Of a DNA stretch of 64,000 bases, positions 25,027 to 34,603 are shown one piece after another. Origin of the DNA: Bacteroidales bacterium UBA1374 (lineage in GTDB: Bacteria; Bacteroidota; Bacteroidia; Bacteroidales; UBA932); the NCBI GenBank assembly GCA_002305545.1, contig DBRG01000016.1, positions 124,001-188,000 of the forward strand. The letters run 5' to 3'. Under the pieces are notes generated by a model, which was given only the letters and a program-made list of their open reading frames with translations, ran no database searches and was not told the DNA's origin. Each line of letters starts with the position of its first letter. Position 1 is the first letter of the stretch. The position numbers and the translations under genes were made by a program.

Positions 25027-27117
25027 TCACTCCCTGCCAACTTTAATGATCCCCCTGATTTTCCGGAGATGGAACAACAACAGGTCCGCCTGTTTATTTG
25101 AATTAACCGCCACCTGCAGCTTCCCGGAAATCTTTCCGCTTTGCCCGGAGAACGTAAAACTGCGCAGGTTCAGCGAAAGATTTCCGATAACATCGCTGAT
25201 TTCCTGAGCCAGTCCGGCTTCCTGGTACGCTGTGAACCGTATGGTTATCTGAAAAATGGCCGAGGCCACCGTATCGCGCCACCGCACCTTCTGTATCCTG
25301 TAAGGGTATTTCGTCATCAGGCGGGCGGCATTTGGGCAGCTCATCCTGTGTATCTTGATCCCTTCCTTTATGGACACGAATCCAAAAATGTCATCTCCAA
25401 TCACCGGATTGCAACACCTGGCCAGCTTGTAGCCAATCCTTCCAAATGTATGATCAATTACCAGGTAGTCTCCCTCCTTTACCCTGGTTCTTTCTTCTGC
25501 CTGCTCCGCCGGACCCGCTCCGGCCTCCGGTTTTTCTGCTTTTTCTTTTTCCTGCAACAGGAACAACTTGATATCCTGAAGTGAAATATCTTCCCGGGCT
25601 ATGGCGGCATAAAAATCGCTGATCTGCCTTATCCTGTAATGCTTCAGCAGCTGGGTCATATCTTCCGGCGTTGGTTCCAGTTTCCAGTTCTTCAGGCGGC
25701 GTTCCAGCATTTCCCGTCCTGCCGCATCCTGGATTCCCGCCTCTTCGCGTAATTTCTGGCGGATCTTGTTCCTTGCCTTTCCCGAAACCACAAAGCCGAG
25801 CCAGTCCTTTGAAGGTTTCTGGTTCCTGGATGTCAGTATTTCCACCACATCTCCCGTGTGCAACACATCCCTGACCTGCGACATTTTACCATTCACCCGG
25901 CCGCCCGTACATTTCAGACCTATATTGGTGTGGATATCAAAAGCAAAATCAAGTACGGTTGCCCCGGCTGCCAGTTGCCTCAGATCACCCGTCGGGGTAA
26001 AAACATAGATCTCGTCGGGCTTGAATACATCCCCTTCCGGGATTGAAAGATATTGGTTCGGATTCTGGAGACGTTTCCTCACACCGGCAAGCCAATCGCG
26101 CATCACCTGCTCTGTTTTAACCCCTTTATATGCCCAGTGGGCTGCAATCCCGTACTCTGCCTCCACATCCATCCTTCGGCTGCGGATCTGAACTTCCAGT
26201 GTTGTGCCCTCCGGGGCGCGGACTGTGATATGCAGCGATTCGTACCCGCTGGCTTTAGGTACCGTGATCCAGTCCCTCATCCTCTCGGGGATGGGTTCAT
26301 ATATTTGCGTGACAATGGAGTATACCTGCCAGCAGACTTCCTTCTCCTTATCCGGTGTTGTGTCCACGATAAAGCGGATCGCCAGGATATCGTACACTTC
26401 GTCCACGCCAACCTGCTGCACCTGCATCTTGCGCCAGATAGAATAGGTTGTCTTGGTACGGCTCTTGAGCTCGTACTGTATCCCGGCCTTTCCGAGTTCC
26501 GTTTCCAGTGGCTTGACAAACCGGGCAATCTGCGACTTCCGTTCATTTTCGGTAGCTCTCAGGTTGTTGGTGATCAAACGGTAATCTTCCGGCTGGAGGA
26601 TCCTGAAAGAAAGATCTTCCAGTTCGCTCTTGATACCGTATAAACCCAGCTGGTGTGCCAGTGGAGCATATAGCATCATGGTTTCAGTCGCTTTTTTTAC
26701 ATGATCGTTCCTGGGAAAACAATCGGTTAGCGACCGCATGACTTCCAGCCTGTCGGCCAGTTTGATGAGGGTAACCCTGGGATCGGCGGAATAGGATATG
26801 ATCAGTTTCCGGTAATTCTCGGCCTGCAAGCGTGTGTCCCTGGGATTGATGGTGGATATCCGGTTCAGTCCCAGAACCATCTGGCCAATTTCAGCACCAA
26901 ACAAACGATCTATCTCTTCCAGCAGCTCCGGGTGCTTGCGGCTTGCCTCATGCAGGTACACCGTAGAAACGGCCTCCCGGGCAAGTCCGATTTCCTTTTC
27001 CACGATGGCGGCTACAGCCTCTACATGATGCATGAAAGAAGTACCGTTGCCCCGTGTCAGCCCTTCCAGCGTGACAGAGGCAATCTCCCGGGCCTTATCT
27101 GTCATTGTCTGATTCAT
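25027..27117 (-). CDS. RelA/SpoT family (p)ppGpp synthetase with degenerate hydrolase site
   Basis: A 696-residue long RSH protein. The N-terminal HD region is altered: LHEASR (residues 55-60) replaces the usual HD...ED motifs, so ppGpp hydrolysis is doubtful. The synthetase domain is intact in its visible motifs: TTYSIWRKM, YDILAIRFI, SGYESLHITV, and EVQIRSRRMDVEAEYGIAAHWAYK. TGS (IYVFTPTGDLRQLAAGATVLDFAFDIHTNIG), a zinc-finger-like RCCNPVIGDDIFGFVS region and a C-terminal ACT-like domain follow. Together this suggests a RelA-type, synthesis-dominated stringent-response enzyme. It overlaps uvrB by 4 bp and precedes uvrA by 4 bp. Confidence 0.92.
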   Translation of the reverse strand: MNQTMTDKAREIASVTLEGLTRGNGTSFMHHVEAVAAIVEKEIGLAREAVSTVYLHEASRKHPELLEEIDRLFGAEIGQMVLGLNRISTINPRDTRLQAENYRKLIISYSADPRVTLIKLADRLEVMRSLTDCFPRNDHVKKATETMMLYAPLAHQLGLYGIKSELEDLSFRILQPEDYRLITNNLRATENERKSQIARFVKPLETELGKAGIQYELKSRTKTTYSIWRKMQVQQVGVDEVYDILAIRFIVDTTPDKEKEVCWQVYSIVTQIYEPIPERMRDWITVPKASGYESLHITVRAPEGTTLEVQIRSRRMDVEAEYGIAAHWAYKGVKTEQVMRDWLAGVRKRLQNPNQYLSIPEGDVFKPDEIYVFTPTGDLRQLAAGATVLDFAFDIHTNIGLKCTGGRVNGKMSQVRDVLHTGDVVEILTSRNQKPSKDWLGFVVSGKARNKIRQKLREEAGIQDAAGREMLERRLKNWKLEPTPEDMTQLLKHYRIRQISDFYAAIAREDISLQDIKLFLLQEKEKAEKPEAGAGPAEQAEERTRVKEGDYLVIDHTFGRIGYKLARCCNPVIGDDIFGFVSIKEGIKIHRMSCPNAARLMTKYPYRIQKVRWRDTVASAIFQITIRFTAYQEAGLAQEISDVIGNLSLNLRSFTFSGQSGKISGKLQVAVNSNKQADLLLFHLRKIRGIIKVGRE

Positions 27118-29105
27118 TTGCGTAATTTTTCCAGCCCATACATTTCATCGCGGAACCTTGCAGCTGTAATATAATCCAGTTTTGTGGCCGCCTCTTCCAT
27201 TCTTTTCCTGGCTGTATCTATGGCTTGTTCCAGTTGTTGCGGCGTCATGGCACGCGCAACCGGATCTTCGGCCACCATGGTCACAACATCCGGTATCTCG
27301 TCATAACCGGGTTCCTGGTTCATGGTATGGCGTATGTTCAGGGCTATCTGTCTGGGGGTTATCCCGTTTTCCAGGTTGTATTGCATCTGTTTTTTCCGGC
27401 GTCTTTCCGTTTCCTCTATGGTCCGGGCCATGGAATCGGTGATCTTGTCGGCATACATGATCACACGCCCTTCCACATTGCGTGCTGCCCTTCCTGCTGT
27501 CTGGGTCAACGCTCTTTCTGAACGCAAAAAGCCCTCCTTGTCTGCATCCAATATGGCAACCAGGGAAACCTGCGGCAGATCCAGACCTTCCCTCAGGAGG
27601 TTAACTCCCACCAGTACGTCGTAATACCCTTTTTGAAATTCTTCCAGGATCCTGATCCGTTCCAGGGTTTCCACGTCCGAATGAATGTAGGTACAGCGTA
27701 CCCGGATCTTTTGAAGGTATTTGTCTAATTCCTCCGCCATCCTTTTTGTGAGTGTCGTGACCAAAACGCGCTGATCTTTGGCTGCCCGGCGACGGATCTC
27801 TTCTATCAGGTCATCTATCTGCCCTTCTGTCCTGCGCACTTCTACTGGGGGATCCAGCAGGCCCGTGGGCCGTACCACCTGTTCCACAATCAGCCCGCCT
27901 GACCTTTCCAGTTCATAATCAGCCGGGGTGGCCGATACATAGAGGCGCTGCCCAATTACCTGGTCAAATTCGCCAAAGGTCAGGGGCCGGTTGTCTGCCG
28001 CCGCCGGAAGACGGAAGCCGTATTCTATGAGCACTTCCTTGCGGGAGCGGTCGCCTCCGTGCATGGCCCGTATCTGGGGAAGTGTAACATGGCTCTCGTC
28101 AATTATGGTCAGAAAATCTTCCGGAAAGTAATCCAGCAGGCAGAAAGGCCTTGTTCCCGGAGGACGTCCGTCAAAATACCGGGAATAATTTTCTATGCCC
28201 GGGCAATAGCCCAGCTCACGCATCATCTCGATGTCAAACTCCACACGCTCCAACAACCTCCTGGCTTCCAAATGCTTGCCTAACTCCTTAAGTACAGCCA
28301 CCCTGTCGGTCAGATCGTCCTGGATACTTCTTATGGCCTGTTCTTTCCTCTCCCTGGTGGTTACAAAGGCGCTGGCCGGGTAAATGGCAATGCCTTCAAT
28401 CTTTTCTATCACCCCGCCGGTCATGGGATCAACCCGTTCAATAGAATCAATGTGATTATCCCAGAAAGAGATCCTGCAGGCAATATCATCATAGGCCAGG
28501 TATACGTCCACAACATCACCCCGAACACGAAAAGTCCCTCTTTTGAATTCGTTTTCATTACGCGAATACAGCGCATCTACCAAACGGTACAGCAATTGGT
28601 TGAAATCATGGACCTGTCCTGTTTTCAAGGTTATGGTATTGGCATGGAAATCATCGGGATTGCCAATGCCGTACAAGCAGGAAACGCTGGAAACAACAAG
28701 GACATCGCGCCTGCCGCTTAACAAAGAAGAGGAAGTGCTCAGGCGCAATTTCTCTATCTCATCGTTAATGCTCAAGTCTTTTTCAATATAGACATCGGTT
28801 ACAGGCAAATAGGCTTCCGGCTGGTAATAATCATAATAGGAAACAAAATATTCTACTGCATTATCAGGGAAAAAGCTTTTGAATTCGGCGTACAGCTGTG
28901 CAGCCAACGTCTTGTTGTGACTGATGACCAGTGTTGGTCTTTGCAAATGTTCCACCACATTGGCCATGGTAAATGTTTTCCCGGAACCAGTAACCCCAAG
29001 CAAGACGGCAGCTTCAGTTCCCTCCTTTAAGAGTGAGCTTAGCTGGTCAATGGCCTGTGGCTGGTCTCCCGTAGGCTCATACGGCGCCTTGAGTTTGAAT
29101 TGCAT
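27114..29105 (-). CDS. uvrB: Excinuclease ABC subunit B
   Basis: A 663-residue helicase-like subunit of nucleotide excision repair. It has Walker A GVTGSGKTFTMA, the beta-hairpin sequence YYDYYQPEAYLP, Walker B IDESH, helicase motifs QTAGRAARN, and a C-terminal UVR domain that binds UvrC (LEQAIDTARKRMEEAATKLD). A promoter box at 29123-29130 starts the transcription unit that continues into rsh and uvrA. Confidence 0.97.
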   Translation of the reverse strand: MQFKLKAPYEPTGDQPQAIDQLSSLLKEGTEAAVLLGVTGSGKTFTMANVVEHLQRPTLVISHNKTLAAQLYAEFKSFFPDNAVEYFVSYYDYYQPEAYLPVTDVYIEKDLSINDEIEKLRLSTSSSLLSGRRDVLVVSSVSCLYGIGNPDDFHANTITLKTGQVHDFNQLLYRLVDALYSRNENEFKRGTFRVRGDVVDVYLAYDDIACRISFWDNHIDSIERVDPMTGGVIEKIEGIAIYPASAFVTTRERKEQAIRSIQDDLTDRVAVLKELGKHLEARRLLERVEFDIEMMRELGYCPGIENYSRYFDGRPPGTRPFCLLDYFPEDFLTIIDESHVTLPQIRAMHGGDRSRKEVLIEYGFRLPAAADNRPLTFGEFDQVIGQRLYVSATPADYELERSGGLIVEQVVRPTGLLDPPVEVRRTEGQIDDLIEEIRRRAAKDQRVLVTTLTKRMAEELDKYLQKIRVRCTYIHSDVETLERIRILEEFQKGYYDVLVGVNLLREGLDLPQVSLVAILDADKEGFLRSERALTQTAGRAARNVEGRVIMYADKITDSMARTIEETERRRKKQMQYNLENGITPRQIALNIRHTMNQEPGYDEIPDVVTMVAEDPVARAMTPQQLEQAIDTARKRMEEAATKLDYITAARFRDEMYGLEKLRK

Positions 29106-29122
29106 AGTATAATCAAAGACAA

Positions 29123-29130
29123 CAAATTTA
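29123..29130 (-). promoter_or_regulatory. Promoter -7 box (TAAATTTG) for uvrB-rsh-uvrA
   Basis: Exact TAnnTTTG match 17 bp before ATG 29105, in the 35-bp gap after the chromate transporter gene. Confidence 0.5.
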
Positions 29131-29140
29131 CTGAAAAACC

Positions 29141-29668
29141 TCAGTACATCAAATATCCGGCAAGGCCACCCAGCACCATGAGCAGAATCGGGTGAACTTT
29201 GTAGAAATAGGCGGCCAGAAAACTGCCCGAAAAGAGCAGGTAACTCCGGTAATCCACAAAATTGGCGGGAGTCGCCATATTCAGGACGGCAGCAGCAATC
29301 AGTCCCACAACAACGGGACGGATCCCGCTGAATATCCCCTGAAAGGCTTTGTTTTCGCTATATTTTCTATAAGCACGGATTACAATGGACATCAGCACGA
29401 CAGAAGGGATGATCAGGGCAAGGGTTGCCATGACCGATCCAAGGACATTTCCTCCCGAAGCAGTATAACCTACGTAAGTTGCCGTATTGATGGCAATAGG
29501 ACCCGGGGTCATCTGCGATACTGCCACAATATCGGAAAAAACCTCCATGGTGATCCAGCCGTTATGGTAAACCACTTCGTCCTGGATCAGGGACAGCATC
29601 GCGTAGCCTCCCCCAAAGCAAAACAAACCGATCTTAAAGAAGGTGTAAAACAATTCCAGGTAGATCAT
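29141..29668 (-). CDS. Chromate transporter (half-size, second of pair)
   Basis: A 175-residue polytopic protein of the short-chain CHR family. The signature FFKIGLFCFGGGYAMLSLIQDE and VSQMTPGPIAINTATYVGY match the CHR domain. Such halves work as pairs; the partner is encoded directly upstream with a 4-bp overlap. Chromate or another oxyanion is the expected cargo from the family, but this is not shown by sequence. Confidence 0.88.
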   Translation of the reverse strand: MIYLELFYTFFKIGLFCFGGGYAMLSLIQDEVVYHNGWITMEVFSDIVAVSQMTPGPIAINTATYVGYTASGGNVLGSVMATLALIIPSVVLMSIVIRAYRKYSENKAFQGIFSGIRPVVVGLIAAAVLNMATPANFVDYRSYLLFSGSFLAAYFYKVHPILLMVLGGLAGYLMY

Positions 29669-30216
29669 AGCCCGCGCCTCCTCTTACGGTAAGTTTCTAT
29701 CCTGAACCAGACATACCCTCCCAGTCCGGCAGCCAGGATGATCCAGACAGGAGATACCCCCAGTAACCATATAAGCACCGTGGCGGCAATTGCGATCAGC
29801 CCGGTCGCATAAGTCAGGCCTATGGAACGCATGGTTGTTATGACCGGAACTGCGATCAACGCCACAACCACCGGTCGCATGCCCGTAAAAATCTTTTCTA
29901 CAACAGGATTTTCCCTGAAATTCTGAAAGAAAATGGCCAGGGCAAGGATGGAAAAAAACGGGGCACAGACAGCCCCCAGAACAGACACCAGGGAACCTCT
30001 CGTTCCCTTGACCTTATATCCTACTGCTACGGCCATATTGACAGCAATAACACCGGGCATTGTCTGTGTCACAGCCAGAATATCGGTAAACATTTCTTTT
30101 GTGAGCCATTTTTTACGGTCCACCACCTCCCTTTCTATTACCGGCAACATGGCAAGTCCTCCGCCTATGGTAAAGGCCCCGATCCTGAAAAACACCTTGA
30201 ACAGTTCCCAGTACAT
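29665..30216 (-). CDS. Chromate transporter (half-size, first of pair)
   Basis: A 183-residue CHR-domain membrane protein, with FFRIGAFTIGGGLAMLPVIE and VTQTMPGVIAVNMAVAVGY. ATG 30216 lies 2 bp after the mtaB stop; an in-frame TTG at 30222 is the alternative. It overlaps its partner by 4 bp, so the two halves are probably made in equal amounts. Confidence 0.88.
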   Translation of the reverse strand: MYWELFKVFFRIGAFTIGGGLAMLPVIEREVVDRKKWLTKEMFTDILAVTQTMPGVIAVNMAVAVGYKVKGTRGSLVSVLGAVCAPFFSILALAIFFQNFRENPVVEKIFTGMRPVVVALIAVPVITTMRSIGLTYATGLIAIAATVLIWLLGVSPVWIILAAGLGGYVWFRIETYRKRRRGL

Positions 30217-30218
30217 GG

Positions 30219-31487
30219 TCAATCCAGTATGATTTCCACAACCGTATTGATCAGGGAACGGTCGTACGGCCGTTCCACCCGGATATAATTGCGGGTATAA
30301 CCGTGCATCTTCCCGCTGCCGGTCTTGCCCTCAAATAACACTTCCTCCTTTCTCCCCCTGTTCGCCTGGATAAACTCCCGGTGCAACCGGTCGGATAGTT
30401 GACCCAGCATGCGTGTTCTTTCGGTAATGATCCCTTCACGGACCCTTTCTGAAACAGGCAACAAGGCAGCAGGAGTGCCGGGTCTGGGAGAGAATGGGAA
30501 AATGTGCAGATAGGAAGGTTCCAGGTCTTCAAGCAGTTTGTAGGTTTCCATGAAATCAGCCTCTGTTTCTCCCGGAAAACCTGCAATAACATCAACACCT
30601 ATGAAAGCATAAGGCATCAGGGAGCGGATAAACCTTACCTTGCGGGCAAACAAACCGGGATCATACCTCCTTCCCATTTTCCGGAGGATCCGGCTGCTGC
30701 CGCTTTGCAGGGGTATGTGGAAATGGGGAAGAAAACACTTCATCGAGGCCGTCATTTCTATGATCTCTTCTGTCAGCAGGTTTGGTTCTATGGAGGATAT
30801 CCTGTAGCGTTCAATCCCCTTCACAAGGGACAGTTCTCGCAGAAGGCCGGCAAAAGACTCTCCCGTGGTTTTTCCAAAATCACCGGTGTTAACGCCGGTC
30901 AATACGATCTCTTTGACCCCTCTGGCGGCTATTTCCTGTGCCTGCTGCACCACCTGTGCTATTGGAATGTTCCTGCTCCGGCCCCTGGCCAGCGGCACAG
31001 TACAGTATGTACAGCAATAATCACAGCCATCCTGCACTTTTAAAAAGGACCTTGTCCTGTCACGGTGGTCCTCACCGGCAGACCAGGCAGGGAAAAAAAC
31101 CTTTCCCGCCCCCCCCGGACCTATAAGCGGAGCCCTGTAGACCGGATCAGCGGCCACTTGCGCCACCCTGTCCCTGAAATCAGTTCCCAATATTGCCCCG
31201 ACCCCAGGGATCCCGGCAAGGCTTCCTGCCCTCAGTTGCGCCGAGCAGCCGGTAACGATGACACGTGTTTCAGGATTGATACGCAACGCTTTTCGTATGG
31301 CCTGGCGGCTTTTCTTGTCTGCGTGTTCCGTTACAGAACACGTGTTGATGATGGTGATACCTGCCCCTGCTGAAGCGCCCACCCTTTGATAACCTTTTAG
31401 CGTCAGTTCCCGGGCTATGGTTGCACTTTCGGCATAGTTGAGCTTGCAACCCAGCGTTACGACAGTAAATGTCCTTTTTTCATTCAT
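30219..31487 (-). CDS. mtaB: tRNA threonylcarbamoyladenosine methylthiotransferase MtaB
   Basis: A 422-residue radical-SAM methylthiotransferase. The N-terminal domain begins VVTLGCKLNYAES, the signature of the MtaB subgroup, with cysteines in INTCSVTEHADKKSRQ and VTGCSAQ for the auxiliary [4Fe-4S] cluster. The radical-SAM cluster motif is DGCDYCCTYCTVPLARGRSR (C-x3-C-x2-C). A TRAM domain closes the protein. It converts t6A37 to ms2t6A37 in tRNAs reading ANN codons. It overlaps folB by 8 bp. Confidence 0.93.
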   Translation of the reverse strand: MNEKRTFTVVTLGCKLNYAESATIARELTLKGYQRVGASAGAGITIINTCSVTEHADKKSRQAIRKALRINPETRVIVTGCSAQLRAGSLAGIPGVGAILGTDFRDRVAQVAADPVYRAPLIGPGGAGKVFFPAWSAGEDHRDRTRSFLKVQDGCDYCCTYCTVPLARGRSRNIPIAQVVQQAQEIAARGVKEIVLTGVNTGDFGKTTGESFAGLLRELSLVKGIERYRISSIEPNLLTEEIIEMTASMKCFLPHFHIPLQSGSSRILRKMGRRYDPGLFARKVRFIRSLMPYAFIGVDVIAGFPGETEADFMETYKLLEDLEPSYLHIFPFSPRPGTPAALLPVSERVREGIITERTRMLGQLSDRLHREFIQANRGRKEEVLFEGKTGSGKMHGYTRNYIRVERPYDRSLINTVVEIILD

Positions 31488-31848
31488 GCTGCAGATCCTT
31501 CATGGTCAGGGTAACAGAAGCACGCCCCACCTCTTCCCCTCCCAGGGCGGGTGATAGTTTAGATACAGTGACACGGCAATCAGACAATATAAAGGATCGG
31601 GACAAAGTGCGGATAATCCTGCCGGCGACGTGTTCCAGCAACCGGCTGGGCTTAGACATTTCTTCACTGATTATTTGATAGGCATGAGAATAATCAACCG
31701 CATCCTCCAGATTGTCCGTCAAGGCAGCCGGGCAGCCCGGGATTGACATCTCTACATCAACCATAAAAAAAGTGCCTATCAGACGCTCTTCGTCAAAACA
31801 CCCGTGATGGGCGTAAAATTTCATATCCTTCAAAGCGATTGTTGCCAT
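31480..31848 (-). CDS. folB: Dihydroneopterin aldolase
   Basis: A 122-residue enzyme of folate synthesis that cleaves dihydroneopterin to 6-hydroxymethyl-dihydropterin and glycolaldehyde. The fold markers are FYAHHGCFDEERLIGTFFMV, VDYSHAYQII and the active-site Lys in VSKLSPALGG. It starts 3 bp after the RsmI-like gene and overlaps mtaB, within the same operon. Confidence 0.92.
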   Translation of the reverse strand: MATIALKDMKFYAHHGCFDEERLIGTFFMVDVEMSIPGCPAALTDNLEDAVDYSHAYQIISEEMSKPSRLLEHVAGRIIRTLSRSFILSDCRVTVSKLSPALGGEEVGRASVTLTMKDLQHE

Positions 31849-31851
31849 AGA

Positions 31852-32565
31852 TCAAGCCAATAATAAAAATACACACGGTTTTTTTCTGTATGCAGTGGAA
31901 AAACCAGGTTCCATGCCTTTCCACTCTCCTATCGTCCTGGTACAGATAAACGCATCGGGCATGGTAAGGTTTATTGCCACAGTGAGCCTTGACGAGGCAG
32001 AACAACAAGCCAGCAGGGCGCGGAACAGGGATTCGTTCCTGTAAGGGGTCTCAATGAAAATTTGTGTCTGTTGTTCCAGGGCCGACTGTTTTTCCAAAGC
32101 CCGGATCCTTTTGTCCCGCAAACCGGGTTTTACCGGGAGGTATCCCTGGAACGCGAATTTTTGTCCATTGAGCCCCGAAGCCATCAAAGCCAGCATCAGC
32201 GAAGAGGGGCCGGTAAGGGGAACCACCGGAAATCCGCCCCGGTGCGCCAGGGCAACCAGCTCTGCCCCGGGATCTGCCACTGCGGGAAGACCTGCCTCGG
32301 ATAACATTCCCATGGAATAACCCTTTCTCAAAGGTTCCAGCAGTCCGTTCAATTCCCCGGGGGATGTATGTTCATTGAGCACTCCAAATTCCAGCGACCT
32401 TACATCCAGGCCTAAAGCCGAGAGGTAGCGCCTGGCTGTCCTTAGTTCTTCAACCACAAAATATTGCAGCGTTCTCACCATCTCTATATGATCTGCAGGA
32501 AGTACAGCCGATGGCGGTGTATCCCCCAACGGGGACGGGACCAGATACAGCACCGGCCTGTTCAT
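31852..32565 (-). CDS. RsmI-like SAM-dependent methyltransferase
   Basis: A 237-residue tetrapyrrole-methylase-fold enzyme related to RsmI, the 16S rRNA C1402 2'-O-methyltransferase. Seen are LYLVPSPLGD, GMLSEAGLPAVADPGAELV, LTGPSSLMLALMASGLNGQK and IFIETPYRN. It is shorter than typical RsmI and lacks its C-terminal extension, so it may be a paralogue with another rRNA target. It overlaps mltG by 4 bp. Confidence 0.85.
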   Translation of the reverse strand: MNRPVLYLVPSPLGDTPPSAVLPADHIEMVRTLQYFVVEELRTARRYLSALGLDVRSLEFGVLNEHTSPGELNGLLEPLRKGYSMGMLSEAGLPAVADPGAELVALAHRGGFPVVPLTGPSSLMLALMASGLNGQKFAFQGYLPVKPGLRDKRIRALEKQSALEQQTQIFIETPYRNESLFRALLACCSASSRLTVAINLTMPDAFICTRTIGEWKGMEPGFSTAYRKKPCVFLLLA

Positions 32566-33617
32566 TGCGCCCGTCCCTCCTGGTTCAGGCGCAGGGTCAG
32601 GGCCCGCTGGAATCGCCTGGCATTTTTCATGTGCTCGTTCAGTGTAACAGCAAAATTATGATACCCGCTGAAATCTTCTTTTGCACAGAAATACAAATAA
32701 TTATGACGTTCATAATTGAGCACGGCATCCAGGGCTTCTATTGAAGGCACAGAAATGGGTCCGGGGGGTAATCCGCGGTATTTATAGGTGTTATAAGGAG
32801 ATTCAATCTTCGTATGCTTTTTGAGCACCCTGCGGATAGAATAATCCTGTGCTGCAAAGATCAGGGTGGGATCTGCCTGTAAAGGCATTCCCTTCCGGAG
32901 GCGGTTCATATACACGCCCGCCACTTCCGGCATTTCATCGGCTTTTGCGGTCTCCTCATTTACAATAGAAGCGAGAGTACTAACCTGCTTCTGCGTAAGT
33001 CCTATACTTTTTGCCTTTTCTTTCCTCTGGTCGTTCCAGAAATGATCGTATTCCCGGCGCATTCTTTCCAGTAGTTCTTCTTCGCTTATGGTCCAGTAGA
33101 CTTCATAAGTGTTGGGAATGAACATGCCCCGCAGGCTTGCCGAATCAAAACCAAACGAGGAAATAAGGGAATCGTTCTTTAAATGTTCCAGTACCGAGGC
33201 CGAATCGATGGCCAGGTTCCTTGCCAGCACAGAAGCCAGTCTTTCAAAAGTCCTTATGGAACCGGACAGGGTCATGTTCAGAGGATCCTGCCATCCCATG
33301 GCCAGCTTTCTGGCCAGTTCCCTGTTGTTCATTCCGTGGGTTATGGCGTAGCGTCCTGCATGCACATTGTATGGCAGGTTTTCGCGCCGTGCGGCCCATC
33401 GGAAAGTCTGTTCGAATTTCAAGTGGCCACCAGCTTCCAGACTGTCAATAAGTCCCTCATAATCTGTTCCTTCCGGTATCAGCAAAAAGGCCGTCTTCCC
33501 GTTTTCCGTCACCACGTTGCGGTGGTGGAACGTAAGAAAAACCCACCCTCCGGCCAGGATGCCGGCTCCTAAAATCAAAATTATGAAAAAGCGCAATATT
33601 CCGTACTTTCTTCTCAT
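32562..33617 (-). CDS. mltG: Endolytic transglycosylase MltG
   Basis: A 351-residue YceG-like protein. A single N-terminal membrane anchor (FFIILILGAGILAGGWVFL) is followed by a LysM-like segment (FLLIPEGTDYEGLIDSLEAGG) and the catalytic domain with LASIVNEETAKADEMPEVAG (catalytic Glu) and LQADPTLIFA. It cuts nascent glycan strands and sets their length. ATG 33617 is preferred to GTG 33623. It lies 10 bp after the glucosaminidase stop. Confidence 0.92.
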   Translation of the reverse strand: MRRKYGILRFFIILILGAGILAGGWVFLTFHHRNVVTENGKTAFLLIPEGTDYEGLIDSLEAGGHLKFEQTFRWAARRENLPYNVHAGRYAITHGMNNRELARKLAMGWQDPLNMTLSGSIRTFERLASVLARNLAIDSASVLEHLKNDSLISSFGFDSASLRGMFIPNTYEVYWTISEEELLERMRREYDHFWNDQRKEKAKSIGLTQKQVSTLASIVNEETAKADEMPEVAGVYMNRLRKGMPLQADPTLIFAAQDYSIRRVLKKHTKIESPYNTYKYRGLPPGPISVPSIEALDAVLNYERHNYLYFCAKEDFSGYHNFAVTLNEHMKNARRFQRALTLRLNQEGRAQ

Positions 33618-33627
33618 GGTCACCTAT

Positions 33628-34599
33628 TTATCTCAGACGCACTATCGTGCCGGCAGCGGGGAAATCCGCTACACCGGGATTGAGTTTTCGCAATGATTGC
33701 AGGCGGATCCCAAAACGCTGCGATATGTCGGCCAGGGATTCACCGGGAGCAGAAGACCAGGAAGCTTCGCCTCTTTTTCCTCTTCCGGCTTTACGTTCCA
33801 GGTAGACTTTTTCACCGGTAGCCAGACCGGCGTCTGCTGCCACGTCATTATAACGGGTGAGTTCCCTTCTGAAAAGCCTGAATTCGGCTGCCAGGGAACT
33901 GTAGGTATCTCCGGGGGCCGACAAGACGTAACGTTTCCCGTTGGTCTTTAAAATCCTTCTTTCCACGTCAATGGAAAAAACGTCCTCCCCTGTGAAATCA
34001 TAGGAGGGCACCCATGGCTGTACCTCCGGAATATGTTTCCCTATGGTGTCTTGGGGAGCAAGCAAATCATACTGATGCAAACCGTACTGTTCAATCAACT
34101 CAATGAGGAGCCTGGCATAACTGGGATTAGTAGCATATCCTGCCTCTTTAAGTCCGTTAGCCCACGAGGTGTAATCCGTTCTCTCCAGTAAAAAAAGGTT
34201 CGCGTAACGGGGCCGTGTCCTGAGAAACTCCGAGTGATCATAATAGGAATCTTCTGCTGTCCTGTATTTTCGGAAACATTCCTGCAATGCATCGTCATCG
34301 TGGTAAATGCGGTCTCCTTCCCAGTCGTGGCACTTGATACCGAAATGGTTATTGGCTTCCCTGGCCAGCCGGCTGTTCCCGTTGCCCGATTCCAGGCATC
34401 CCTGGGCCAGGATAATGCTGGCAGGTATACCGTACCGGTGCATCTGGGCAACGGCAATACCCTTGTAGGTGTCTATGTACTGTTCCCGTGAAATTTTCTG
34501 CTCCCTCTCGTCCGGCAAGGGGAAGGCCCAAGTGGAAACAGATAGGGGAAAAAGGCAGAAAACAAAGCAAAATGCCTTATATAGACACGGATTCAACAT
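33628..34599 (-). CDS. Glucosaminidase (FlgJ-like) with LysM domains
   Basis: A 323-residue exported peptidoglycan hydrolase. It has a signal peptide (KAFCFVFCLFPLSVSTWAF), then a glucosaminidase domain (about 40-185) with IPASIILAQGCLESGNGNS holding the catalytic Glu and NHFGIKCHDWEG. The C-terminal portion has two LysM-like repeats (APGDTYSSLAAEFRLFRREL and APGESLADISQRFGIRLQSL). The frame stays open far upstream, but that part is the mirror of cdd; ATG 34599 starts the signal peptide and has a -7 box 4 bp upstream. First gene of a long colinear minus-strand block. Confidence 0.9.
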   Translation of the reverse strand: MLNPCLYKAFCFVFCLFPLSVSTWAFPLPDEREQKISREQYIDTYKGIAVAQMHRYGIPASIILAQGCLESGNGNSRLAREANNHFGIKCHDWEGDRIYHDDDALQECFRKYRTAEDSYYDHSEFLRTRPRYANLFLLERTDYTSWANGLKEAGYATNPSYARLLIELIEQYGLHQYDLLAPQDTIGKHIPEVQPWVPSYDFTGEDVFSIDVERRILKTNGKRYVLSAPGDTYSSLAAEFRLFRRELTRYNDVAADAGLATGEKVYLERKAGRGKRGEASWSSAPGESLADISQRFGIRLQSLRKLNPGVADFPAAGTIVRLR

Positions 34600-34603
34600 G
34601 ATG

